A stretch of 36,986 bases of DNA from NCBI RefSeq assembly GCF_002482975.1, contig NZ_DLHA01000007.1, forward strand, positions 1-36,986, in the 5' to 3' direction. The DNA is from Flavobacterium sp. UBA7680 (lineage in GTDB: Bacteria > Bacteroidota > Bacteroidia > Flavobacteriales > Flavobacteriaceae). Below the pieces are notes generated by a model. The model had not been told where the DNA came from. It saw only the letters and a list, made by a program, of their open reading frames with translations, and made no database searches. The position numbers were made by a program, and so were the translations under genes. Positions 24,753 to 32,768 of this stretch are shown here, in pieces. Each line of letters opens with the position of its first letter. Position 1 is the first letter of the stretch.

Positions 24753-25268
24753 GTGAAGTATTTAAATATAAAAAACCTAAACTTACTCATAATTATGATG
24801 GCGTTTATCCCTTTTAAAGGGCTTAGCCAGACGCAGGCAAATGACACGATGGAAACTATAATTCCATCCGGAAGCAACGCAACCGGAAGTTCAGGTTCTG
24901 TAACATATTCAATTGGACAAGTATTCTATACCTACATTGGAACAGGTTATAACGTAGCTCAGGGAATACAGCAGCAAGAATCAGATGAAACTTTGGATAA
25001 TCCGGAAGTTGAGGTGCCTGAAGTATCCATATTAGTTTTCCCAAATCCGGCAGCAGATTTTGTTAATGTAAGCATGAAAGCACCCGAATTAGAAAGTAAA
25101 GATCGATCGTACAGACTTTATGACATTCAGGGCCGACTATTAAAACAAAACAAAATTAATCAAACCGAAACTCAGGTTAATTTAAATAACCTAACTCCTT
25201 CTCTTTATATACTTGTGGTATATGTAGACGGCAAAATTTTGGAATCATTTAAAATATTAAAAAAATAA
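24753..25268 (+). CDS. small secreted protein with a T9SS type A sorting domain
   Basis: This 171-residue protein starts at GTG, which gives a good signal peptide (KYLNIKNLNLL, a hydrophobic core, then GLSQ). A short Gly/Ser/Thr-rich part follows (about 27-75), then an acidic linker (DNPEVEVPEVS), then a typical C-terminal sorting domain of the type IX secretion system: VFPNPAADFVNV, YRLYDIQGRLL, and a final FKILKK. The domain is recognised by the T9SS in the outer membrane and normally removed after transport. The passenger is so small that the protein may serve as a surface anchor or adaptor for the next two gene products. It is followed by a gap of only 11 bp. Confidence 0.85.
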   Translation: MKYLNIKNLNLLIIMMAFIPFKGLSQTQANDTMETIIPSGSNATGSSGSVTYSIGQVFYTYIGTGYNVAQGIQQQESDETLDNPEVEVPEVSILVFPNPAADFVNVSMKAPELESKDRSYRLYDIQGRLLKQNKINQTETQVNLNNLTPSLYILVVYVDGKILESFKILKK

Positions 25269-25279
25269 AGAATAAGACA

Positions 25280-26017
25280 ATGAAATCTGCGCTTACCATA
25301 CTATTATTATTTGTGACTGTTACGCTTAAGTTATATGCACAATCACCAGAAAAAATGAGCTATCAGGCCATTATTCGATCACAGAATAATGACTTGGTTG
25401 CTAACACACGAATAAGCCTGAGAGTTATTGTACATCAAGGCAGTGCAGCAGGAACTACCGTTTATCAGGAAACACATTCTGCGACTACCAATAACAATGG
25501 TTTGGTTTCTCTTGAAATAGGAACAGGAAATATTACTACAGGTACTTTTAGTGCAATTGCCTGGGAAAAAGGCCCATACTTTATAGAAACACAAGTTGAT
25601 GTAACAGGTGGAGCTAATTATAATATTATGGGAACGACACAGCTTTTGAGTGTTCCTTATGCATTGCATGCAAAAACAGCCGAAAGAATAGTGGGTACAG
25701 CTACTACAACGCCAAGAGCGGCAATTATTCCGTTTACCTCTTCCAGAAACATTACTACTACAGATGTAAATAATACAATAGAATGTACCGCAACATCTAC
25801 ATTAACATTAACCTCTAATTTTACGAGTATGCTAACAGGCGATACTATTAATTTAGAAGCTCATAATGGTGCAGTATTAACGATACAAGCATCTTCTGGC
25901 GTAACTATTAACTATACTGCAAACGGAAGTGCGAAGTTTACCAGTGCATCTGGAAACGTAAGATTTGGATTTCTTAGAAAAACAGGCACAAATTCCTATA
26001 TTATATCGGGACAATGA
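25280..26017 (+). CDS. secreted protein with a Bacteroidota SYQA-type beta domain
   Basis: This 245-residue protein has a signal peptide (ending KLYAQ). The region from MSYQAIIRSQNNDLVANTRI to LLSVPYALHAKTAE is a type common in secreted Bacteroidota proteins with beta-rich or fibre-like structure. The C-terminal third is Thr/Asn/Ser-rich and resembles a beta-sandwich or trimeric fibre head (TINLEAHNGAVLTIQAS). No sorting domain is seen at the C terminus. The stop codon overlaps the start of the next gene (ATGA), so the two are translationally coupled. The function is unknown; adhesion is a guess from the context. Confidence 0.72.
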   Translation: MKSALTILLLFVTVTLKLYAQSPEKMSYQAIIRSQNNDLVANTRISLRVIVHQGSAAGTTVYQETHSATTNNNGLVSLEIGTGNITTGTFSAIAWEKGPYFIETQVDVTGGANYNIMGTTQLLSVPYALHAKTAERIVGTATTTPRAAIIPFTSSRNITTTDVNNTIECTATSTLTLTSNFTSMLTGDTINLEAHNGAVLTIQASSGVTINYTANGSAKFTSASGNVRFGFLRKTGTNSYIISGQ

Positions 26018-28203
26018 AAAAGTTACTATTTTTTTTACTCTTTTCAACAGCAGTTTTTTCACAAAACTACCAATATGCTCTTGAAGAAGCTCCGGTTACC
26101 GTACCGGAACCACCAACAGGCATAAAAAATCAAATAGAAGAAATTAAATATTTTGAGGCTCACTTACTGCCGCTTGCGCAAAAAGGAACGCTTCAGGCTG
26201 CTTTAGATCAATATGGTGCTGTACGTTTAGAAAAAGGAGATTACTCCGGAGTAGATCTTGTGATGAAAAGCAATCAAAGATTATACGGACATCCAACATT
26301 ATCTAAAGTATCGAATATTAAAATCGCTGCCGGAAGCACCAATGTACACATCGAACAACTTTCGTTTGTAGACCGTACCGTTACTTTTGAACCGGGCGCG
26401 CCTATAACAAATTGCGTTCTTAAAACTTTAAGATACGTTTATATCAATGCAAGCGGAGCACAATTAGATAATAATGAGCTGATTAATATTGGAGGACAAA
26501 TTAAGTTTGATTGTAGCGCATCGGGTTATTTCAGAAACAATAAGATTATAAAACATCAGGCGCAGTCTATTTCCAATCAATTAATAATGAAAGGAAATAC
26601 CACAACGCCAAGTTATGGAAACGTAAATCTGCATTCTAATTATTTAACTCCTGCAGGAGACGCAACGGATATCGCCGGATTACAATCAGCTACTTTTGTT
26701 GGGGTTGACAGCGAAGGATGGAATCTAAACGGACAGGGAACAAAAGCAATGTTTACGGCTAAAAATATGGGTAATTTAAAGATTACCGATTTTGGCGGCG
26801 GAAATGCTTATTCTGCTGTTCAAACAGGATCTTATGATATTGATGCTCAAAATGTATCCTTCTTAAATAAATACCTGCGTACGTCAAATGATGTAATTTC
26901 GGCCAGAACCAATATGTTTTTAATTGATGGAGAAGGAGCATACAAAAGAGGAAGCGGAACTGTGACAGGTTTTGATTTACTAGGGAATTTAGACAAAAGC
27001 AATGCAATAAAATATAACGGAACAGAGCAAACCAGTACCATTACAAATACAGCGGTTGTGTCTGCTATTAGCAATACTATTTTAGGAGCAAAATATACAC
27101 CTTGGGCAAGAACAGCCTGGGAAACACTGCCAGATCCGCTGGGACCAAACTGGAAAACGGAAAGAACTGGAAAAGCAGATCAAAGAGCGTATATTCAAAA
27201 TCTTATTGATACAAAAGGAATTACAGAATTACCGGAAGGAATATTCTATATAGGAGGCACTTTAAATGTTCATCTTGATGGAAATCACGGTATAATAGGA
27301 CAAGGAACCGGAAAAACGGTAATTGTAGGCTTAAAAGATGATTTCCCTTTAATTACATTAGACACAGGAACCGATACTAATTTTATTCTGGCCTATTTAA
27401 CGCTGCAGGGCGGCAGCACGGGTATATATGCAGGTAAAAGAAATGGTGTTGGAATTGGCCAGATTGCTTATGCAAATTTAAGGTTTATTACTTTTAGAGA
27501 TCAGACTAACGGAATTCACCTGTATCAAATTATGGGACTTGATAATAACTTTTTTGAGTATTTAGGTTTTGTAAATTGTACAAGAGGTTTCTTCCAGGAA
27601 CCATTATTGCCATACGCAGGAGATTATAACACATCGAGTTATGTTGACAAAACCATGTATTACAAAAGTCAGTTTATAAATTGTACTACAGCTATGTCAA
27701 TGAAAGCAACCCGACCAAATAACTTAAATGCCTGGGTAGACTGTAAGTTTGATAGAGGTCAGACTGCTTTAGACATGGGAGCACAAAATTATCCTGTAAT
27801 TGCCAATTGTGATTTTAGTAATTATACCGGAGCGAGCGTAATCAACAGTAATTCAATTTCGATATACAGTTCTAATTTTTTCAATAACACTTCATCAGCG
27901 GCAACTTTAAATGCTATGATTACTTATATTGAAGGATGTAAATTCTCAGACAGCTCTAATATGTTTGCGCCTGTAGTGTACAATTCGACTTTTCATTACA
28001 TTTTAAATTCAACAGTTGCAGGAAATGTAGTCGTAGCAAAACCGTCGAATCTATATTATGATTCTTCTGCTATTTATGTAAACTCTACATTATCAGCAAA
28101 TCCTACATTGAGTAAATTATTAGTAAACGTAAAAGTAGGCGTACCAACGGTAATTATTAATACAACACCAAATCCATATCCGCAGTTATTGGTGACACAA
28201 TAA
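26014..28203 (+). CDS. secreted right-handed beta-helix protein
   Basis: This 729-residue protein has a signal peptide (1 to about 17, ending VFSQ). Many short strands with Asn-rich turns follow, such as CVLKTLRYVYINASGAQLDNN in the N-terminal half and IANCDFSNYTGASVINSN near the end. This is the pattern of a right-handed parallel beta-helix as in pectate-lyase-like proteins. A second helix seems to begin near residue 385 (ADQRAYIQNLIDTKGITELPEG), where GTLNVHLDGNHGIIGQGTG matches tail-spike-like starts. No catalytic residues can be assigned. It lacks a sorting domain. It is the third gene of the cassette and ends at a strong terminator. It may bind or cut polysaccharide on the surface. Confidence 0.78.
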   Translation: MKKLLFFLLFSTAVFSQNYQYALEEAPVTVPEPPTGIKNQIEEIKYFEAHLLPLAQKGTLQAALDQYGAVRLEKGDYSGVDLVMKSNQRLYGHPTLSKVSNIKIAAGSTNVHIEQLSFVDRTVTFEPGAPITNCVLKTLRYVYINASGAQLDNNELINIGGQIKFDCSASGYFRNNKIIKHQAQSISNQLIMKGNTTTPSYGNVNLHSNYLTPAGDATDIAGLQSATFVGVDSEGWNLNGQGTKAMFTAKNMGNLKITDFGGGNAYSAVQTGSYDIDAQNVSFLNKYLRTSNDVISARTNMFLIDGEGAYKRGSGTVTGFDLLGNLDKSNAIKYNGTEQTSTITNTAVVSAISNTILGAKYTPWARTAWETLPDPLGPNWKTERTGKADQRAYIQNLIDTKGITELPEGIFYIGGTLNVHLDGNHGIIGQGTGKTVIVGLKDDFPLITLDTGTDTNFILAYLTLQGGSTGIYAGKRNGVGIGQIAYANLRFITFRDQTNGIHLYQIMGLDNNFFEYLGFVNCTRGFFQEPLLPYAGDYNTSSYVDKTMYYKSQFINCTTAMSMKATRPNNLNAWVDCKFDRGQTALDMGAQNYPVIANCDFSNYTGASVINSNSISIYSSNFFNNTSSAATLNAMITYIEGCKFSDSSNMFAPVVYNSTFHYILNSTVAGNVVVAKPSNLYYDSSAIYVNSTLSANPTLSKLLVNVKVGVPTVIINTTPNPYPQLLVTQ

Positions 28204-28226
28204 AAAACAGAAATAATACAATTATT

Positions 28227-28266
28227 AGAGGTTCAGATTAATTTAATCTGAACCTCTTTTTTTATT
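28227..28266 (+). terminator. strong terminator of the surface cassette
   Basis: AGAGGTTCAGATTA (28227-28240) and TAATCTGAACCTCT (28244-28257) form a perfect 14-bp stem, followed by a run of nine or more T. Confidence 0.92.
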
Positions 28267-28698
28267 CTTCAATTTAAGATTATCAGGAATGCAGTTTACT
28301 ACTTCTAATTTTACTAAAATCTTATTATAAATCTTACATAATCAATGTTTTAAAGCGGCTGATAATGCTGGTTTAAGTAATTTTTAAAGAAGTTTTTCAG
28401 CCATTTTTACCTGAATATGATAGCTGTAAAAGGCTGCAAATTGTATTTTATCGGATTTTAAAATCCGTTGAACAGATTTATTATTATAAACTGAAAACAA
28501 TATATATTTTTAACCACGAATTAAAAAGAATACTAAATAAAAACAGTCATTTAGCTTTATTCTTTATTAATAATTAAACAGTTATTGTAAAATAGTAATT
28601 TTTTTACAAAGTATAATGAAAAACAAATTATCACCCTATTGTATTTTTTAAGATGCAATAGTAATCTCAAAATAAGGATTATTTATATTTTTTGTTTT
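28267..28698. other. AT-rich intergenic region before the Xre pair
   Basis: No gene is seen. It contains a 16-bp perfect palindrome, CGGATTTTAAAATCCG (28452-28467), and a 9-bp hairpin, CTATTGTAT/ATGCAATAG (28636-28661, one G-T pair), close to the Xre start. Either could be an operator for the small HTH proteins encoded downstream. Confidence 0.4.
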
Positions 28699-28932
28699 AT
28701 GAAATACAGTGTATACGAAAATATTAGAAAAATAAGAGAATTAAAAAATTTAACCAGAGAGTTTGTAGCAGCTGAACTAAAAATGAGTACCAGCGGTTAT
28801 GGCAAAATTGAAAGAGGTGATGTTGATTTAACAGTATCTAAATTAATTGAAATTTCAAAAGTTTTAGAAGTCTCAATTGAGTTTATATTCAAATTCGATG
28901 TTTCGATTTTTTTTAATGAGACAACCAGATAA
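28699..28932 (+). CDS. small Xre-family HTH regulator (first of a pair)
   Basis: Starting at the ATG at 28699, this 77-residue protein is almost entirely a Cro/C1-type HTH: ENIRKIRELKNLTREFVAAELKMSTSGYGKIERG (in two parts around the turn), then DVDLTVSKLIEISKVLEVS. An ATG 60 nt upstream would add a stretch rich in aromatic and hydrophobic residues unlike the family, and it lies in the hairpin, so the shorter form is preferred. The sequence is related to the next gene. Its target is unknown. Confidence 0.75.
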   Translation: MKYSVYENIRKIRELKNLTREFVAAELKMSTSGYGKIERGDVDLTVSKLIEISKVLEVSIEFIFKFDVSIFFNETTR

Positions 28933-28984
28933 AGTATCTGGAAAATAGTAAAGAAGCTTAAATAGATAAAATAAATAATTAAAA

Positions 28985-29197
28985 ATGAAGGTTATGGAAA
29001 ATTACTACTTAAGAATAAAAGAGTATCGGTTGCAGAATAATCATACTCCGGAATATGTTGCCATTCAGATGGAAATAAGTGTAAAAAAATACGAAAAAAT
29101 TGAAAATGGAATGATTGACCTAAAATTGTCAAAACTAGATAAACTGGTTAAAATTTTAGGAATCAAAAAAAGTGAAATTTTCAGATTGAGCAATTAG
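28985..29197 (+). CDS. small Xre-family HTH regulator (second of a pair)
   Basis: This 70-residue protein is a single Cro/C1-type HTH (YLRIKEYRLQNNHTPEYVAIQMEISVKKYEKIENG, read as two halves around the turn, then LKLSKLDKLVKILGI). It resembles the preceding protein in layout and is probably an old tandem duplicate. A second ATG at codon 4 is an equally possible start. Neither gene has a toxin-like partner, so a toxin-antitoxin role is not supported. Confidence 0.72.
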   Translation: MKVMENYYLRIKEYRLQNNHTPEYVAIQMEISVKKYEKIENGMIDLKLSKLDKLVKILGIKKSEIFRLSN

Positions 29198-29214
29198 TAT
29201 TTTTTTGAAAAAGA

Positions 29215-29240
29215 AGAGTTCCTATAAGAACTCTATTTTT
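29215..29240. terminator. bidirectional terminator between the Xre and UpxY genes
   Basis: AGAGTTC (29215-29221) and GAACTCT (29228-29234) form a perfect 7-bp stem between convergent genes, with T-rich sequence on the right and A-rich sequence on the left. Confidence 0.6.
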
Positions 29241-29250
29241 ATTTATGTTA

Positions 29251-29718
29251 TTACTTATGTTTTACTTTTAAAACATATCCCAAAGATTCTAAAATTAAAA
29301 CATAATGCGTTTTTGTAATGTCTTTTATAACGGCATTCTGATCACAAAAAGGCCCGGAATTCAAATGTATTTTATCTCCTATTTGGTACTGCATCACTGA
29401 AATTTCTTTAGCAGTATCTCCACAATTAAGCCATTCTTTTATCGTCTCGATTTCCTGGTCTTTTACAATTGCATGTCTTCCTAACCAAAATAAATATCGA
29501 ACTACACCCGGAGAATAAAACACCATATTTCTATCTTTTTCAGGTATTTGCACAAAGATATAGTTGTTAAATAACGGCACTTCTACCTTTATTTTTCTAT
29601 CAGATCTTTGCTGCGTTTTTTTAATCAAGGGGCAGTAACAATTAATGTTATACTTCGTTAATTGTTCTGCTGCTCTTTTTTCCCATTTAGGTTTTGTATA
29701 GACTACATACCACTTCAT
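29251..29718 (-). CDS. UpxY/RfaH-like NusG paralogue (transcription antiterminator)
   Basis: This 155-residue protein has an N-terminal NusG domain (WYVVYTKPKWEKRAAEQL, then a strand-rich core with PLFNNYIFVQI) and a C-terminal KOW-like part (QIGDKIHLNSGPFCDQNAVIKDI, in two strands). In Bacteroides such UpxY proteins are encoded at the head of capsule operons and let RNA polymerase pass early terminators. Here the gene lies 555 bp before the polysaccharide genes but points away from them. If it serves that locus it must act in trans, on the leader at 29719-30272. Confidence 0.85.
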   Translation of the reverse strand: MKWYVVYTKPKWEKRAAEQLTKYNINCYCPLIKKTQQRSDRKIKVEVPLFNNYIFVQIPEKDRNMVFYSPGVVRYLFWLGRHAIVKDQEIETIKEWLNCGDTAKEISVMQYQIGDKIHLNSGPFCDQNAVIKDITKTHYVLILESLGYVLKVKHK

Positions 29719-30272
29719 AATTCTTAATTTATTTATAGTAATTGTAAATCAGTTTAAAATAAGATAAGCTGTATTGGTATTTATTTTTACTGAAAATGTC
29801 TTCCTTAATAACTGTTAATAATCATTAAAAGATAAAGCCGTTTTAAAGCACCATTTCAGTATTAATATAGGATGTAAATTTAATCTGGAGAGACTAAAAA
29901 TATTTACGGTTTTCATGCTAATTTTTCCTTATTTAGGACATTTAGTTACAAAAAAGTAATTTCTTATCAGCTTCATTATCATAATTTTATCTTAAATTAT
30001 TGTTGTATTCAGATTGATATTATGGATTTTAAATTTCTGTTTCGCATAACAGAAATTAATCTTTTTAAAACAGTCAAAAACCACAATATTTTTAGTTTTT
30101 ATACCCTTAATTTTTTTCTTTTTTGAGTAGTACACATGTAACTATTCACGGGGAACCCATTTTTTAAATTTTAAAAAATAGCGCCAAAACCCCAGTAAAC
30201 AGGTTCACAATACTTTTTCACAAATCATTACTCCATTCATAAACTGATTATTTAATTTAAAACATTAAAAAG
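29719..30272. other. 554-bp leader/intergenic region before the polysaccharide genes
   Basis: No gene was found. It lies between divergent genes. It contains a perfect 10-bp inverted repeat, AATTTCTGTT/AACAGAAATT (30032-30057, 6-nt loop), followed by ATCTTTTT, which could be a weak terminator or attenuator. A 21-bp AT-rich palindrome, close to ATTTTTTAAA-x-TTTAAAAAAT in form, lies near 30160-30180. An attenuator here would fit the nearby antiterminator gene, but this was read by eye only. Confidence 0.4.
30032..30064 (+). terminator. possible attenuator hairpin
   Basis: A perfect 10-bp stem with loop TCGCAT is followed by AATCTTTTT, located about 215 bp before the first sugar gene. The stem is AT-rich and so moderate in strength. 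Confidence 0.35.
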
Positions 30273-30707
30273 ATGAAAATTGGAATAACCTTTAGCGCCT
30301 TTGACTTGCTACATGCGGGACACGTAAAAATGCTTGAAGAAGCGAAACAAAATTGTGATTATTTAATTGTTGGCCTGCAGACTGATCCAACGTTAGACCG
30401 CCCAACAAAAAACAAACCAACGCAGACTGTTGTCGAAAGATACATACAGTTAAAAGCGTGTAAATTTGTCGACGAAATTGTGCCTTATGCAACAGAGCAG
30501 GATTTAGAAGATATTTTGAAATCTTTTACTATTGATATGCGTGTTTTAGGAGATGAATATAAAGAGAAAGACTTTACAGGAAGAACCTATTGCGAAGAAA
30601 AAGGAATCGAGTTATATTTTAATACCCGTGACCACCGTTTTTCGAGTACTAACCTTCGTCATGAAGTGTATCAAAAAGAAATTTTAATACATTCTAATGG
30701 CAATTAG
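30273..30707 (+). CDS. TagD-like cytidylyltransferase-fold enzyme
   Basis: This 144-residue protein has the HxGH motif (HAGH at 14-17) of the nucleotidyltransferase fold. The C-terminal RFSSTNLR (122-129) replaces the RTxGISTT motif of glycerol-3-phosphate cytidylyltransferase. The family joins CTP (or ATP) to a phospho-alcohol or phospho-sugar. In this operon it may supply a CDP-activated alditol or another polymer substituent. The gene overlaps the next gene by 11 bp. The true substrate is unknown. Confidence 0.78.
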   Translation: MKIGITFSAFDLLHAGHVKMLEEAKQNCDYLIVGLQTDPTLDRPTKNKPTQTVVERYIQLKACKFVDEIVPYATEQDLEDILKSFTIDMRVLGDEYKEKDFTGRTYCEEKGIELYFNTRDHRFSSTNLRHEVYQKEILIHSNGN

Positions 30708-31701
30708 TACCACTATTACTCATGTAGTTTTAACTGGCGGAGTGGGCAGCAGATTATGGCCTCTTTCCAGAAAAACACTTCCAAAACAATATCTTGAACT
30801 TTTTGACGGACAATCACTTTTTGAAAAAACAGTGGCTCGTAACGAAAATGTTTCAACAAAAATGATAGTTGTTGGAAATATTGAAAACTACAAAATGACG
30901 AATGCGATTATGTCAAAACTGAATAAGCATTTTACTCATATTGTAGAAGCCGTACCCCGCAATACAGCCGCAGCAATTGCCTTTGCCGCATTTGCATCAA
31001 AACCAGACGATATTTTATTGATAACCCCCTCAGACCATATTATAGAAGGCAGCGATTTATACAATAATGCTTTATGGCACGCCATTGTATTAGCCAATCA
31101 GGATTATTTAGTAACCTTTGGCATAGAACCCACTAAACCGGAAACGGGTTACGGTTATATCGAATTTGAAGATGAAAATGTAATCGCATTTCATGAAAAG
31201 CCTGATTTTGAAACGGCGATGACGTATCTTAAAAAGAAAAATTATTTCTGGAACAGCGGACTTTTTTGTTTCAAAGCCGGAAAGTTTTTGGCAGAACTCG
31301 AAAAGCAGGAACCCGAAGTTTTCAAAGCTTCAAAAACAGCTTGGGAAAACAATACAAACGGTTTTTTGAACTACGAATTGTCGATAAAAATTCCTTCTAT
31401 AAGTATTGATTATGCTGTTATGGAACGAAGCAAAGACATTAAAGTTGTTCCAGCACATTTTGGCTGGTCAGATTTAGGTTCTTTTGAATCAGTTTATGAT
31501 TATTTGGTTCAAAAAGGACATCCCATTGATGCCAACAGAAATATTGTTATAGGAACTTCATTGCATACCACTTTTATTGGCGTTAAAAATTGCATTTTGA
31601 TTTACACCGCCGATGCTTTAATGGTTTTGCAAAAAGAAAATTCTCAGGAAGTAAAGCAAGTTTATCAGCAATTAGAATCGATTGCTTCTCCGCTGCTGTA
31701 A
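30697..31701 (+). CDS. manC: mannose-1-phosphate guanylyltransferase
   Basis: This 334-residue protein begins with the signature LTGGVGSRLWPLSRKTLPKQ (12-31), typical of GDP-mannose pyrophosphorylases. It contains the TPSDHII motif and FHEKPD (a residue pattern kept in the family), and the short length fits the single-domain type lacking the C-terminal isomerase domain. It makes GDP-mannose from mannose-1-phosphate and GTP in the cytoplasm. The product feeds the two following GDP-sugar enzymes. Confidence 0.9.
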   Translation: MAISTTITHVVLTGGVGSRLWPLSRKTLPKQYLELFDGQSLFEKTVARNENVSTKMIVVGNIENYKMTNAIMSKLNKHFTHIVEAVPRNTAAAIAFAAFASKPDDILLITPSDHIIEGSDLYNNALWHAIVLANQDYLVTFGIEPTKPETGYGYIEFEDENVIAFHEKPDFETAMTYLKKKNYFWNSGLFCFKAGKFLAELEKQEPEVFKASKTAWENNTNGFLNYELSIKIPSISIDYAVMERSKDIKVVPAHFGWSDLGSFESVYDYLVQKGHPIDANRNIVIGTSLHTTFIGVKNCILIYTADALMVLQKENSQEVKQVYQQLESIASPLL

Positions 31702-31716
31702 AATAAAATTTACACT

Positions 31717-32670
31717 ATGATCAATAAAAAATCCATAATATATATTGCCGGACATAACGGAATGGTGGGAAGCGCCATTTGGAGAACGCTGACTGCAAAA
31801 GGCTACACAAATCTTATAGGAGCTTCAAGCAAAGAATTAGATTTAAGAAAGCAAAAAGCAGTTCGGGATTTTATTAGAAAAACAAAACCGGATGTAATTA
31901 TCGATGCTGCCGCAAAAGTGGGAGGAATCCAGGCCAATAATGATTTTCCGTACGATTTTTTGATGGAAAATATGCTGATTCAAAACAATCTTATTAATGA
32001 AGCGCATCGTTTAGTGGTAGATAAATTCATTTTTCTAGGAAGTTCCTGTATTTATCCAAAATTTGCACCACAGCCGTTAAAAGAAGAATATTTGCTCACA
32101 GCTCCTTTAGAGCCCACTAACGAATGGTACGCTCTTGCAAAAATCTCCGGAGTAAAATTATGCGAAGCCATACGCAGACAATATCAAAAAGATTTTGTCA
32201 GCATGATGCCAACCAACTTATACGGCACGCACGACAATTTTGATTTAAACAGCTCGCATGTTTTACCCGCCATGATTCGCAAGTTTCATGAAGCCAAAGA
32301 AAACAACAATGCCGTAGTAATTTTGTGGGGAACAGGGACACCCATGCGTGAATTTCTATTTGTAGATGATATGGCAGAAGCAGTAGTTTTTGCTTTAGAA
32401 AATGAGCTTCCGGAACATTTGTATAATATTGGAACCGGAAAAGATTTAACCATTAAGGAACTTGCTACATTGGTACAAAAAATTGTAGGCCATACCGGAG
32501 AAATTCTTTGGGACGACACAAAACCTGATGGTACACCACGAAAATTAATGGATGTTTCTAAAATGCACAGCATTGGCTGGAGACACCAAATAGAACTCGA
32601 AGAAGGAATACAAAAAACCTACACTTGGTTTTTAGAAAACATCGAAAATTTCAAACAAAAGGTTTACTGA
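31717..32670 (+). CDS. fcl: GDP-L-fucose synthase
   Basis: This 317-residue short-chain dehydrogenase-type epimerase/reductase has the nucleotide-binding motif AGHNGMVGSA (11-20), GSSCIYP with C111, and YALAK with Y138 and K142. The sequence FLGSSCIYPKFAPQPLKEE, split around the Cys, is highly typical. It converts GDP-4-keto-6-deoxy-D-mannose to GDP-L-fucose with NADPH. The product of the next gene (Gmd) provides its substrate. Confidence 0.93.
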   Translation: MINKKSIIYIAGHNGMVGSAIWRTLTAKGYTNLIGASSKELDLRKQKAVRDFIRKTKPDVIIDAAAKVGGIQANNDFPYDFLMENMLIQNNLINEAHRLVVDKFIFLGSSCIYPKFAPQPLKEEYLLTAPLEPTNEWYALAKISGVKLCEAIRRQYQKDFVSMMPTNLYGTHDNFDLNSSHVLPAMIRKFHEAKENNNAVVILWGTGTPMREFLFVDDMAEAVVFALENELPEHLYNIGTGKDLTIKELATLVQKIVGHTGEILWDDTKPDGTPRKLMDVSKMHSIGWRHQIELEEGIQKTYTWFLENIENFKQKVY

Positions 32671-32768
32671 CCTTTTGCTCTTCAAATTACCCCAAACCTC
32701 TTTATCGTTACCCCTTTATAAAATTTGCGACTTTGCAGCATAATGCCTTTGTGCCTTATAATTAAATT
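32671..32768. other. spacer with a degenerate TTTGCGACTTTGC-type sequence
   Basis: This 98-bp gap contains a string of related short words (TTTGCGACTTTGC, then GCCTTTGTGCCTT). I recall similar intergenic word-repeats from Flavobacterium genomes, but cannot verify it here. The gene after it remains in the same direction. Confidence 0.35.

Noticed and set aside
28699..29197. Xre pair as the antitoxin part of a toxin-antitoxin system
   Set aside because: No toxin-like gene is adjacent; both proteins are plain HTH domains.
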